From Chloroflexota bacterium (lineage in GTDB: Bacteria > Chloroflexota > Anaerolineae > Promineifilales > Promineifilaceae), in NCBI GenBank assembly GCA_017993775.1, contig JAGOMA010000033.1, positions 1 to 55,088 of the forward strand: DNA of 55,088 bases, written 5' to 3'. Shown here piece after piece: positions 41,830 to 49,776 of the stretch. Made by a program: the position numbers and the translations under genes. Every line of letters starts with the position of its first letter. Positions within the stretch are counted from its first letter, which is position 1. A model generated the notes under the pieces. That model did no database searches, had not been told where the DNA came from, and saw only the letters and a program-made list of their open reading frames with translations.

Positions 41830-43569
41830 GTGAAAAATAAATCGCTCACTTTCTCGCCGCCGCTCCTTTTTCTGCTGGCGCTGTTCATTTTTTTGGCGGT
41901 TTCAGGCATGGTAGCCTGTAATCCGGTTTCTGCTTCCAGCGCCAACCAACTCCCGACGGCCGTTCCTACCCACGCCTCGCCCACAGCCACCGCTACCCAG
42001 TTGCCGCCGGCAACCTTTGCCCCGCCGCCCACGCCCACCGCCGCCTCAACGGCCGTTCCTACCCTCGTCCCCACACCCCCGCCGCCGCAGTTCAGCAACA
42101 TGCGCCACGATGCCTGGGCGCAAACGGCCGTAACCTACAACGCCGAATTCTTCCTCTCCGACCCGGCCAATACCGGCCTATGGCAGTTTGCCGCCAACAC
42201 CTTCATTCACCCCCTGGCGCTGGTAACGCACCAGGAAACCGCCTATTTGCTCGATGCCGGCCGCGTACTCGCTTTAAATCTAACCCAGCCGGCGCCGCCG
42301 GCGCAGCTCCTCGCGCCCGGCGACGTCGTCGATGGCGTGATGGTGATCGAGCCGCTGGACATTTATGCCGCCCCTGATGGCCTCCTGGCTCTGGACCGCG
42401 CCGGTGATGTTTACCGCCGCGATTGGCTGAGCCAGACCTGGACTTTAGAACGCGACGACCGACCGATTCGGGACACATCCAGCCATTATTATGTGGCGCT
42501 GGATGGCCTGGGCAACGGCCGTTACCTCCTGGAAACCAGTTACAACTATGTCATGCAAGTTGTGGATGATGTGCAGCAGTCGTTGTGGATGCTGCCGGAA
42601 GCCCGCGCCGTGGACGTTTCCGCCGTCAGCAGTCCCGCCGCCGCCGAAAATGTGTATGTTTTGCTGCAAGAAATGGATACACAGGCGGGCAGCTTGCATC
42701 TTTACCGCGACACGGCCAGCGTACCCACGTTTCGCTCCCCAGACATGGTCTCCCAACCACGCCAGGTGATAGCTGCGGCCACGGCCGTTTACGTGCTAGA
42801 TAGCGACGGCCGTCGCCTGCTCGTTCTGTCGCCCGATTCCGGCCAACTGCGCCAGCTTTGGCAGCTTCCGGCCGAAGTCAGCGCCGTGGCCCTGACAGAC
42901 GCAGGCGACCTGCTTTTTGCCGGCCGCGACCGTCTCTATTTTGCCAATCGGCCAGACCGGCTGGCAGCCATCACCGGCGGCGCGCCCCTGCCCAACCCGC
43001 AGCCCCATGATCTTGCCTTCCTGGGCGGCATCAGCGGCTTTGTCTCGCCGATTGGTCCCAACATTTCCACCCGCGATCTGCAAATGCCCGGCGCGCCCCG
43101 CCATTATCGCCTCGGCGTCCACCAGGGAGCCGATTTCTATTGGAGCGTCGGCTCGCCAGTGTATGCCGCCGCCGCTGGCACCGTCATTCGCGCCATGCAT
43201 GATTACGTGCCGCCATTCCCGGCCGATTTTTTCAACTGGCAGGCAGAAGCCCAACAGTTGGGCTATACCTCCGAAGCCGGGCTGGATTTTTATCGCGGGC
43301 GGCAGGTGTGGATTCAACACGACAACGGTCTGGTGTCGCGCTACGTTCACCTCAGCAGCATCGACTACGGCATTCAGGAAGGCCAGCCGGTGGCTCAGGG
43401 CCAGCTCATCGGCGCGGTGGGCAATTCCGGCTCGCCCTCCTCGCTAGAAAGTGAAGATTCGGATGCCCACCTGCATTTTGAGTTGTGGCTGGGTGATCAT
43501 TACATCGGTCAATTCTTGCGCCCAGTCGAAGCCCGCGATTGGTTCGAGCGCATTTTGTTAGGACGATAA
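41830..43569 (+). CDS. M23-family peptidase lipoprotein with propeller-like domain
   Basis: From GTG 41830 the product has 579 residues. A signal peptide ends in a lipobox-like GMVAC, followed by a Pro/Thr-rich linker (about 35-85; TATATQLPPATFAPPPTP). The middle part (about 95-385) has repeated short beta motifs such as YLLDAGRVLALNL, GLLALDRAGDVYRRD and VYVLDSDGRRLLVLSP, suggestive of a beta-propeller. The C-terminal M23 domain has the zinc pattern HQGADF and DAHLHFEL (HxxxD and HxH), plus VYAAAAGTVIRA. An insertion of about 35 residues splits the domain (PPFPADFFNWQAEAQQLGY). It likely cuts or binds cell-wall or surface peptides. The MutS-like gene starts two bases later. Confidence 0.85.
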   Translation: MKNKSLTFSPPLLFLLALFIFLAVSGMVACNPVSASSANQLPTAVPTHASPTATATQLPPATFAPPPTPTAASTAVPTLVPTPPPPQFSNMRHDAWAQTAVTYNAEFFLSDPANTGLWQFAANTFIHPLALVTHQETAYLLDAGRVLALNLTQPAPPAQLLAPGDVVDGVMVIEPLDIYAAPDGLLALDRAGDVYRRDWLSQTWTLERDDRPIRDTSSHYYVALDGLGNGRYLLETSYNYVMQVVDDVQQSLWMLPEARAVDVSAVSSPAAAENVYVLLQEMDTQAGSLHLYRDTASVPTFRSPDMVSQPRQVIAAATAVYVLDSDGRRLLVLSPDSGQLRQLWQLPAEVSAVALTDAGDLLFAGRDRLYFANRPDRLAAITGGAPLPNPQPHDLAFLGGISGFVSPIGPNISTRDLQMPGAPRHYRLGVHQGADFYWSVGSPVYAAAAGTVIRAMHDYVPPFPADFFNWQAEAQQLGYTSEAGLDFYRGRQVWIQHDNGLVSRYVHLSSIDYGIQEGQPVAQGQLIGAVGNSGSPSSLESEDSDAHLHFELWLGDHYIGQFLRPVEARDWFERILLGR

Positions 43570-43571
43570 CC

Positions 43572-45404
43572 ATGACGCCAAAAGAAGCCCGCCGCCACGC
43601 GCTGACCCGTCAAATAGCCCGCCTCGATGGTCGCCTGGAAGCGCTGCGCCGCACCAGCGATACATTGGCCCGTTGGCGGCTGGGATCGTTTATAGCGGCT
43701 GTGGGCCTGTCGGCTTATAGTTTGCTGGCCTGGGGGATTTGGGCCTGGGTGGGGGTAACGGCCGTCGCCATCCTCCCCTTCATCCTGTTTGTCCGCGCCC
43801 ACCGAACCATCGAAGAAGCTGTCAGCCGTCATGATATCTGGCGGCGCATCAAACAAACCCACATGGCCCGCATGAGCCTGGACTGGTCGCAAATTCCCGC
43901 GCCGCCGCCCGTGCCGCCGCGGCTGGACCATCCTTTTGCCCTGGACCTGGATCTGGTGGGCGACCATTCGCTGCTGCAATTGTTGGACACGGCCGTTTCC
44001 CTTGAAGGCAGCCAGCGGTTGAGCAGTTGGCTGCTGGACACCAATCCCCAATTGACCAACATCGCCGCTCGCCAACCGCTCGTCGCCGAACTGGCGGCGA
44101 TGCCCCGCTTCCGCGACAAACTTGCCCTGTACGCCACCCTGGCCACCGCCGACGATGGCGAAAAATGGCCCGGTCAGCGCATCCTCGCCTGGCTGCAAAG
44201 CCGCGCCGAGGCCAAATCGGTGCGCGCCGCTCTGTGGGTGTTGTCTGGGCTGGCGGTCATCAATCTCAGCCTGTTGGCGTTGAATCTGGCCGATGTGCTG
44301 CCGGTTTTGTGGCCCTATTCCTGGCTGGTCTACGCCCTGATTTACGCCGCCCGCTCGCGGGATGTCCCGGCTGTTTTTGAGGACGCCTATTTTTTGGAGA
44401 AAAACTTGCGCCGCCTGGGCACGGTTTTTGGCTTTTTGGAGACGTACCGGTACGGCCGTCGAACACAGGTGGCAGCTTTGTGCGCGCCGTTTTTGGCGGC
44501 CAAGGAACGGCCGTCTGCCCATTTGCGCGCTGTAACCAAAGTTCTCACCCTGGCCGGTCTGCGCCAAAATCCCTTCCTCTGGCTCTGGCTTAACGCCCTG
44601 ATGCCCTGGGATTTGTTTGTGGCCGATCGGCTGGATGCCTGCCGGCGAGCGTTGCAAACGCGCTTGCCGGGCTGGCTGGACCGCTGGTTTGAGCTGGAAG
44701 CGTTGAACAGTCTGGCAACGTTCGCTTATCTGAACCCGGAAACCAGCTACCCGGCCATCCAGGTGGCTGATGGGCCGCTGCTGGCGGTTACGGCCGTTGG
44801 CCATCCGCTCATTGGCGACCAGGGTCGGGTGTGCAACGATTTTCGCATCACCAATTTGGGCGACATTGCCATCATCACCGGCTCGAACATGGCTGGCAAA
44901 AGCTCGTTTCTGCGGACGTTGGGGGTGAATCTGGTCCTGGCATATGCCGGCGGGCCGGTTGTGGCCCAATCTTTTGCGGCGCAGTTGTTCCGTCTATACA
45001 CCTCTATCCGGGTTAACGACTCGGTGACGGATGGGTTTTCCTATTTTTATGCCGAAGTGCGGCGGTTACAGGGCTTGTTGGCGGCGTTGGAAGAGGCGGA
45101 CGAACGGCCGTTATTTTTCCTCATCGACGAGATTTTCCGGGGAACAAACAATCGAGAGCGCCTGATTGGCAGCCGGTCGTTTGTACAGGCGCTGGTGGGC
45201 GGGCGTGGCGTAGGGCTGATAGCCACCCACGATCTGGAACTGGTGAAGCTGGCTGATGAGAATACGGCCGTTAGCAATTTCCATTTCCGCGATGACGTGG
45301 TAGACGGCCAGATGGTCTTCGATTTCCGGCTGCACCCTGGCCCATGCCCCACCACCAACGCCCTGAAAATTATGCGTCTGGCCGGCTTGCCGGTGAACCT
45401 GTAG
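43572..45404 (+). CDS. Membrane-anchored MutS-like ATPase
   Basis: A 610-residue protein whose C-terminal third is a MutS domain V ATPase: Walker A GSNMAGKSS at 437-445, Walker B FFLIDEIFRGTNNRERL, and the signature ATHD. The mismatch-recognition and connector domains of MutS are absent. Instead two hydrophobic segments near residues 35-75 anchor it, and further hydrophobic stretches occur near 220-255. It fits the MutS-related family found in Bacteroidetes and Chloroflexi, whose function is unknown and is unlikely to be canonical mismatch repair. It immediately follows the M23 lipoprotein (two-base gap). A heptamer tandem repeat begins at its stop codon. Confidence 0.88.
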   Translation: MTPKEARRHALTRQIARLDGRLEALRRTSDTLARWRLGSFIAAVGLSAYSLLAWGIWAWVGVTAVAILPFILFVRAHRTIEEAVSRHDIWRRIKQTHMARMSLDWSQIPAPPPVPPRLDHPFALDLDLVGDHSLLQLLDTAVSLEGSQRLSSWLLDTNPQLTNIAARQPLVAELAAMPRFRDKLALYATLATADDGEKWPGQRILAWLQSRAEAKSVRAALWVLSGLAVINLSLLALNLADVLPVLWPYSWLVYALIYAARSRDVPAVFEDAYFLEKNLRRLGTVFGFLETYRYGRRTQVAALCAPFLAAKERPSAHLRAVTKVLTLAGLRQNPFLWLWLNALMPWDLFVADRLDACRRALQTRLPGWLDRWFELEALNSLATFAYLNPETSYPAIQVADGPLLAVTAVGHPLIGDQGRVCNDFRITNLGDIAIITGSNMAGKSSFLRTLGVNLVLAYAGGPVVAQSFAAQLFRLYTSIRVNDSVTDGFSYFYAEVRRLQGLLAALEEADERPLFFLIDEIFRGTNNRERLIGSRSFVQALVGGRGVGLIATHDLELVKLADENTAVSNFHFRDDVVDGQMVFDFRLHPGPCPTTNALKIMRLAGLPVNL

Positions 45405-45445
45405 ATTTGCGATTTACGATTTGCGATTAGCGATTTGCGATTTTG
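45404..45445. repeat. Heptamer tandem repeat (GATTTGC)6, imperfect
   Basis: Six head-to-tail heptamers (GATTTGC, GATTTAC, GATTTGC, GATTAGC, GATTTGC, GATTTTG) start on the last base of the MutS-like stop codon. The complement GCAAATC is close to the GAAAATC array at 3001-3028, so both belong to one class of spacer repeats. Confidence 0.75.
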
Positions 45446-45491
45446 GGGCTGGATAATCTCTTATCTCTAGTTTCTTACAGAAGCAACAACC

Positions 45492-46634
45492 ATGAAAATT
45501 CTTTGTGTAGACATTGGCACCGGTACGCAGGACATTTTTTTGTATGATTCGCGCCTGGACATTGAAAATGGTTTCAAGCTGGTTGTGCCTTCGCCGACGA
45601 TGATGGTGCACCATCGCTTGCAAGAGGCCACGCGCCGAGGAACGGCCGTTGCCCTTACCGGTCTTACTATGGGCGGCGGCCCCAGCCAATGGGCCGCCGA
45701 AGCCCATCTGCGCGCCGGTTGGCCGCTTTACGCCACGCCCGCCGCCGCCCGGTCCTTCAACGACGACCTGGACGTGATCCGCGAAATGGGCATCACCCTG
45801 GTGGGCGATGACGAACTTGCCGCCTTGCCGGGCGACGTGCAGCGGCTCTCGTTGCGTGATTTTGATTTTGGAGCGATTGATCGGGCGTTGAGTGAATTTG
45901 GCGTTTCTCTGGCGGATGTAACGGCCGTGGCCGTTGGCGTGTTCGATCACGGCAATTCACCGCCGGATTACTCCGACCGCCTCTTTCGTTTCGACTACAT
46001 TCGCCAGCGGGTGCAGGCCAACAGCCGCCTCAGCGCCTTTGCCTACCGCGCCGCCGACGTACCGCCCATCATGACTCGTTTGCAAGCCGTGGTGCAGTCC
46101 GCGCAGGACATCGACGCGCCGTTGGTGGTGATGGATACCGCCCCGGCCGCAGTGTTGGGGGCGATGCTGGACACGGCCGTGCGCGTCGAACCACGCGTCC
46201 TCATCGCCAATCTCGGCAATTTGCATACGCTCGCCTTTCGCGTCGGCCCCACAGGCATCGAAGGCGTTTTTGAGCACCATACCGGCCTGCTAGACCGGCC
46301 CCGGCTCGACGATTTGCTGTATCGCCTGGCAGACGGCAGCTTGCAGCACGACGCCGTCTACCAGGACCACGGCCACGGAGCGTATATTCCTCATCGCCAG
46401 CCTTTGCCCCTGGGAAACGGCCGTTTTGATGTGGCTGTCACCGGTCCACGGCGGGCGATGATGGCTGGGTCGGGCTTACGGCCGTATTTCGCCGCGCCTT
46501 TTGGCGATATGATGCTCACCGGCTGTTTTGGCCTGCTCGCCGCCACCGCCGATTTGCTGCCCGATCTCGCTCCCGCCGTGCGCGCCTCGCTCTACACTGC
46601 CGGTGGCAGCAGCGCCGCCCCCTGGGATTTTTAG
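45492..46634 (+). CDS. DUF1786 (pyruvate formate-lyase activating-like) protein
   Basis: A 380-residue protein with the start MKILCVDIGTGTQDIFLYDS, the opening of the DUF1786 family, named as a possible pyruvate formate-lyase activating protein on weak grounds. The DIGTGTQD loop resembles the phosphate-binding loop of sugar-kinase/Hsp70 (ASKHA) folds. Other conserved-looking segments are GLTMGGGPSQWAAEAH, GVFDHGNSPPDYSDRLFRFDY, NLGNLHTLAFRV and FGDMMLTGCFGLL. There is no radical-SAM CxxxCxxC motif, so the pyruvate formate-lyase label is doubtful. The mRNA leader carries the heptamer array. No Shine-Dalgarno sequence is obvious (AGAAGCAACAACC before the ATG). Confidence 0.82.
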   Translation: MKILCVDIGTGTQDIFLYDSRLDIENGFKLVVPSPTMMVHHRLQEATRRGTAVALTGLTMGGGPSQWAAEAHLRAGWPLYATPAAARSFNDDLDVIREMGITLVGDDELAALPGDVQRLSLRDFDFGAIDRALSEFGVSLADVTAVAVGVFDHGNSPPDYSDRLFRFDYIRQRVQANSRLSAFAYRAADVPPIMTRLQAVVQSAQDIDAPLVVMDTAPAAVLGAMLDTAVRVEPRVLIANLGNLHTLAFRVGPTGIEGVFEHHTGLLDRPRLDDLLYRLADGSLQHDAVYQDHGHGAYIPHRQPLPLGNGRFDVAVTGPRRAMMAGSGLRPYFAAPFGDMMLTGCFGLLAATADLLPDLAPAVRASLYTAGGSSAAPWDF

Positions 46635-46656
46635 CCCTTGTTCGGCCGCCAACAAG

Positions 46657-46714
46657 TTGACAAATCGCCCAATTATTGCAAAAATTCGCAATAGAAAATT
46701 TTTGCGAGTATTGC
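46657..46714 (+). promoter_or_regulatory. Promoter and candidate Fur-family operator
   Basis: A perfect -35, TTGACA (46657-46662), is followed after 17 bases by AAAAAT. Overlapping it is TATTGC-N8-GCAATA (46674-46693), a palindrome with 6-bp arms, and a third TATTGC half-site at 46709-46714 touches the start codon. The layout resembles the TTGC...GCAA operators of Nur, a nickel-responsive Fur relative. It points to autoregulation of the next gene and perhaps of the importer genes behind it. Confidence 0.55.
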
Positions 46715-47146
46715 ATGTCTCATCACCATCTTGACCTTCCTCAACTCATTCGCGCCCAGGGCTACCGGCTGACGCCGCAGCGCCAGCTGATGCTGGATAC
46801 GTTGTGCGCCATGAGCAGCCATGCCACAGCCAGCGAAATTTATGATCAAGTCTCAGCCCAGATGCCGGCTCTTAATCAGGCCACTGTTTACCGGACCCTG
46901 GAATTTTTTGTCGAATTACGCCTGATCGCCAAAAGCGACATTGGCGGCCAAACTGTTTACGAAATGGTTGGGGAACAGCCCCATTACCACCTGGTTTGCC
47001 GCCAGTGCAGCCGCGTGGCGGAATTGGCCGCCACGCAGCTGGCCGATCTGGCCGATTGGTTGCTGGTTGAGCATGGATTTCAGGCGGACCTCGACCATGT
47101 GGTCATTCAAGGCGTGTGCGCCGACTGCCGGGCTTCCAGTCTATAA
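46715..47146 (+). CDS. Fur-family metalloregulator (possible Nur/Zur type)
   Basis: The 143-residue product has an N-terminal winged helix (RLTPQRQLMLDTL and HATASEIYDQV, with recognition helix LNQATVYRTLEFFVEL). A C-terminal dimerisation domain follows, with HYHLVCRQC (H90, H92, C95, C98) and VCADC (C135, C138). The CxxC pairs hold structural zinc; the H-x-H helps form the sensing site. The N-terminal SHHHLD is also His-rich. The start is chosen at 46715, after an operator-like palindrome. The next genes encode a Ni/Co importer, so nickel, cobalt or zinc is the likely signal. It contains no ACGGCCGT octamer. Confidence 0.9.
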   Translation: MSHHHLDLPQLIRAQGYRLTPQRQLMLDTLCAMSSHATASEIYDQVSAQMPALNQATVYRTLEFFVELRLIAKSDIGGQTVYEMVGEQPHYHLVCRQCSRVAELAATQLADLADWLLVEHGFQADLDHVVIQGVCADCRASSL

Positions 47147-47147
47147 T
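47142..47147 (+). promoter_or_regulatory. -10 box (TATAAT) overlapping the regulator's stop codon
   Basis: TATAAT lies across the end of the Fur-family gene and is followed by TTTGGAGG and the importer start. There is no good -35, so it may be a secondary promoter for the transporter genes, in addition to readthrough. Confidence 0.35.
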
Positions 47148-47168
47148 GTTTCATTTGGAGGAAAATTC

Positions 47169-48110
47169 ATGACGTTGTTATCCATCAGCCCAATGCATAT
47201 TCCCGACGGCTTTTTGAGCGTGACAATTTCCGCGCTGTTTTGGGGGCTAACGGCCGTTGCCCTGGCCATCGCCGTGCGCAAAAGTCAGGCGGAATTCGAC
47301 GAACGGCTCGCGCCGCTGGCTGGCATTATGGCCGCCTTCATTTTTGCCGCGCAAATGATCAATTTTCCCGTGGCCGGCGGCACTTCTGGCCACCTGTTGG
47401 GCGGCGCGCTGGCAGCCATCATGCTGGGTCCGTGGGTGGGCATGTTGGTCATGGCCTGCGTGATAGGCGTTCAGGGGCTGCTGTTTCAGGATGGCGGCCT
47501 GCTGGTAATGGGGGCCAATATCTTTAACATGGGCATTGTGACCGTGTTGGTGGGGTACGGGTTGTATCGCACAACCGGCGGCCGCAGCCGGTCGTTTAAA
47601 TTGGCGGCGGCTGGCGTGGCGGCCTGGCTTTCGGTGATGGCGGCGGCGCTCTTCACGGCGCTGCAGCTTTGGCTGAGCGGCACGGCGGCCGCGGGTCTGG
47701 TTGTGCCGGTGATGTTGGGCGTGCACGCGCTTATCGGCCTGGGCGAGGCGCTCATTACGGTGGCGGCGCTGGCTTTTGTGTTTCGTGTGCGCCCCGATTT
47801 GCTCAACGCGGGGGAAGAGCGCAACGGCCGTGGCTGGATTGTGGCCGGCGTGCTGCTTTCGCTGGCGGTGGTGCTGCTGGCGCCCTATGCCTCGGCCAGC
47901 CCGGATGGCCTGGAGCGGGTGGCGCAGGATATGGGGTTTATCAGCACGGCCGTGGCCGCGCCGTATGAAGTCCTGCCGGATTACACCATCCCATTTGTGG
48001 GCAGCGAAAGCCTATCCACGCTGCTGGCGGGCGCGTTGGGCGTGTTGGTGGTGGCCGCCACGGCCGTCTACCTGGTGCGCCTGACAAGACGCCCGGCCGG
48101 GCGTTCTTAA
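47169..48110 (+). CDS. cbiM: CbiM-CbiN fusion, substrate component of ECF Ni/Co importer
   Basis: The 313-residue membrane protein combines CbiM/NikM (about 1-225) and a C-terminal CbiN-like PDGLE domain (about 235-313, SPDGLERVAQDMGF then a final helix). MHIPDGFLS begins the metal-binding N-terminus, and NFPVAGGTSGHLLGG supplies the inner histidine. In characterised CbiM/NikM the MH dipeptide is at the very N-terminus of the mature protein. Here the good ribosome-binding site (GGAGG) belongs to an ATG eight codons upstream; a start at 47193 would give the bare MH. Either the extension is removed or the inner start is used. It precedes cbiQ by one base. Confidence 0.93.
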   Translation: MTLLSISPMHIPDGFLSVTISALFWGLTAVALAIAVRKSQAEFDERLAPLAGIMAAFIFAAQMINFPVAGGTSGHLLGGALAAIMLGPWVGMLVMACVIGVQGLLFQDGGLLVMGANIFNMGIVTVLVGYGLYRTTGGRSRSFKLAAAGVAAWLSVMAAALFTALQLWLSGTAAAGLVVPVMLGVHALIGLGEALITVAALAFVFRVRPDLLNAGEERNGRGWIVAGVLLSLAVVLLAPYASASPDGLERVAQDMGFISTAVAAPYEVLPDYTIPFVGSESLSTLLAGALGVLVVAATAVYLVRLTRRPAGRS

Positions 48111-48111
48111 C

Positions 48112-48903
48112 ATGCAATTTCACGCGCTTGATCGGTATCAGACAGGCAGCAGCGTTTTGCATCGCCTGGATCCGCGTGTCAAAGTGCTTGGCGCGCTGCT
48201 GGTTATTCTATCGACGGTGCTGCTGCCGGATGGCGCGTGGTGGGCGTTTTTATTGGCCGGGTTGGGTTTGCTGGCGGCAAGCCGGGCGGCCGGATTTGGC
48301 TGGTTGTACGGCGTTAAGCGCTCTTTTGTGGTGCTGCCATTCCTGCTGGCCGCGACGACCGTGATGTTTACGTTGCCCGGACGGCCGTTGCTGGGCATTC
48401 AGCTTGGTTCGTGGCAGTTGATTGTCAGTGACGCCGGTCTGGTTCGTTTTGTCAGCATCCTCATTCGCGGTTTGTTGGCGGTGCAGGCGGCCATCTTGCT
48501 GGTAGCCCTCACTCGTTTGCCAGATTTGCTGCACGCGCTGCGCCATTTGCGCTTGCCGGCCGTTTTTGTAGCCATCATCTCTTTTATGGTGCGCTACCTG
48601 ACGGTGTTGGGCGATGAGGTGAAGCGACTGCTGCGGGCGCGAGAAGCGCGCAGCGCTGCCCTGGAGGGGCGTCGAGCCGGCGGTTCGCTGCTCTGGCGGG
48701 CGCAGGTAGCTGGCCACATGGTCGGCCAGCTTTTTTTACGCAGCTACGAGCGCAGTGACCGCATCTATCAGGCCATGCTGGCTCGCGGCTATCGCGGCGA
48801 ATGGCCGACGAGCAATCCGCACCAAATAGCGCGCCGGGATTGGCTGGCGCTGGCGGCAGTTGTTGTGGCGCTGCTGTTTATTCAATTTATCGGCCGCTTT
48901 TAA
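48112..48903 (+). CDS. cbiQ: CbiQ, transmembrane component of the ECF Ni/Co importer
   Basis: A 263-residue EcfT-type protein that couples the CbiM substrate component to the CbiO ATPase. It opens with RYQTGSSVLHRLDPRVKVLG, the family N-terminal signature, and has about five to six helices. Two cytosolic coupling helices carry the Ala-Arg motifs: RLLRAREARSAAL near 170 and YQAMLARGYRG near 225. These contact the ATPase subunits. It follows CbiM with one base between and precedes CbiO by 23 bases, completing a three-gene importer unit behind the Fur-family regulator. Confidence 0.95.
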   Translation: MQFHALDRYQTGSSVLHRLDPRVKVLGALLVILSTVLLPDGAWWAFLLAGLGLLAASRAAGFGWLYGVKRSFVVLPFLLAATTVMFTLPGRPLLGIQLGSWQLIVSDAGLVRFVSILIRGLLAVQAAILLVALTRLPDLLHALRHLRLPAVFVAIISFMVRYLTVLGDEVKRLLRAREARSAALEGRRAGGSLLWRAQVAGHMVGQLFLRSYERSDRIYQAMLARGYRGEWPTSNPHQIARRDWLALAAVVVALLFIQFIGRF

Positions 48904-48926
48904 TTCGGCCTCATCCCAGGATTTTT

Positions 48927-49694
48927 ATGCCCATTCTTCACGACGCAAACCGGCCGGCTGTGCCTCCTTCCATCGCCGCCGAAACCATTCTGGCGGTTGA
49001 ATCGTTGTCGTTTCATTATCCTGACGGCCGTCAGGCCCTGCATGACGTCTCGTTAACCATCAAACCGGGCGAAAAGGTGGCTCTGGTTGGGCCGAATGGG
49101 GCGGGGAAAAGCACGCTGCTGCTGCATTTGAATGGGCTGTTGGGCGGCGACGGCCGTATCCGCGTCGGCTCGCTAACCCTGGAAAAAAGCACGTTACCGG
49201 CCATTCGCGCCAAAGTGGGGTTGGTGTTCCAGAACCCCGACGACCAATTGTTTTCGCCCACGGTGCGTGAGGATGTGGCTTTTGGCCCTTTGCACATGGG
49301 CTTGACGGCGGAGGAGATTGAAACGGCCGTTACGCGCGCCCTGGCGCAGGTAGGCATGGCCGCCTACGCCGACCGCATCTCCTACCACCTGAGCGTGGGC
49401 GAAAAAAAGCGCATCGCTGTGGCGACTGTGCTGGCCATGCAGCCAGAGCTTCTGGTGCTAGATGAACCTTCGGCCGGGCTGGACCCGCGCGCGCGCCGCA
49501 GTCTGATCACCCTGCTGCAAGAATTGCCAATTCCCATGATTGTGGCTACCCACGATTTGCTCATGGTGCGTGATTTGCTGCCCCGCATGGTGATCATGGA
49601 TAATGGGCGCATTATGGCGGATGGCCCCACCGGCCAATTGCTGTCCGATCCGGTCTTTTTGCAGACTCACGGATTGGAACTGCCGTGTCCTTGA
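48927..49694 (+). CDS. cbiO: CbiO, ATPase component of the ECF Ni/Co importer
   Basis: A 255-residue ABC ATPase. Walker A is GPNGAGKST near residue 56. The Q-loop is VFQNPDDQLFSPTV, typical of energy-coupling-factor ATPases. The signature is LSVGEKKRIAVATVL, and Walker B is LLVLDEPSAGLD with the switch His in ATHD. As in other CbiO proteins a single ATPase gene is present, so it should work as a homodimer. The start with MPILHD follows AGG; earlier in-frame Met codons overlap cbiQ and lack support. Confidence 0.95.
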   Translation: MPILHDANRPAVPPSIAAETILAVESLSFHYPDGRQALHDVSLTIKPGEKVALVGPNGAGKSTLLLHLNGLLGGDGRIRVGSLTLEKSTLPAIRAKVGLVFQNPDDQLFSPTVREDVAFGPLHMGLTAEEIETAVTRALAQVGMAAYADRISYHLSVGEKKRIAVATVLAMQPELLVLDEPSAGLDPRARRSLITLLQELPIPMIVATHDLLMVRDLLPRMVIMDNGRIMADGPTGQLLSDPVFLQTHGLELPCP

Positions 49695-49776
49695 GGCTTC
49701 GTCTCCTCCCTACCTAAATTGACATTGCTGGCAAAAACCCTGCCGGGCTTAGAAGATGCAAATTGAGGCGCACATC

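Noticed and set aside
43509..44969. Long open frame (486 codons) on the minus strand opposite the MutS-like gene
   Set aside because: It is antisense to a clear ATPase gene, has low-complexity Gln/Arg-rich translation, no recognisable domain and no ribosome-binding site. GC-rich coding sequence readily gives such shadows.
47147..47168. Cobalamin riboswitch before the Ni/Co importer
   Set aside because: Only 22 bases lie between the regulator's stop and the importer start, too short for the aptamer; no B12-box-like sequence is seen upstream.
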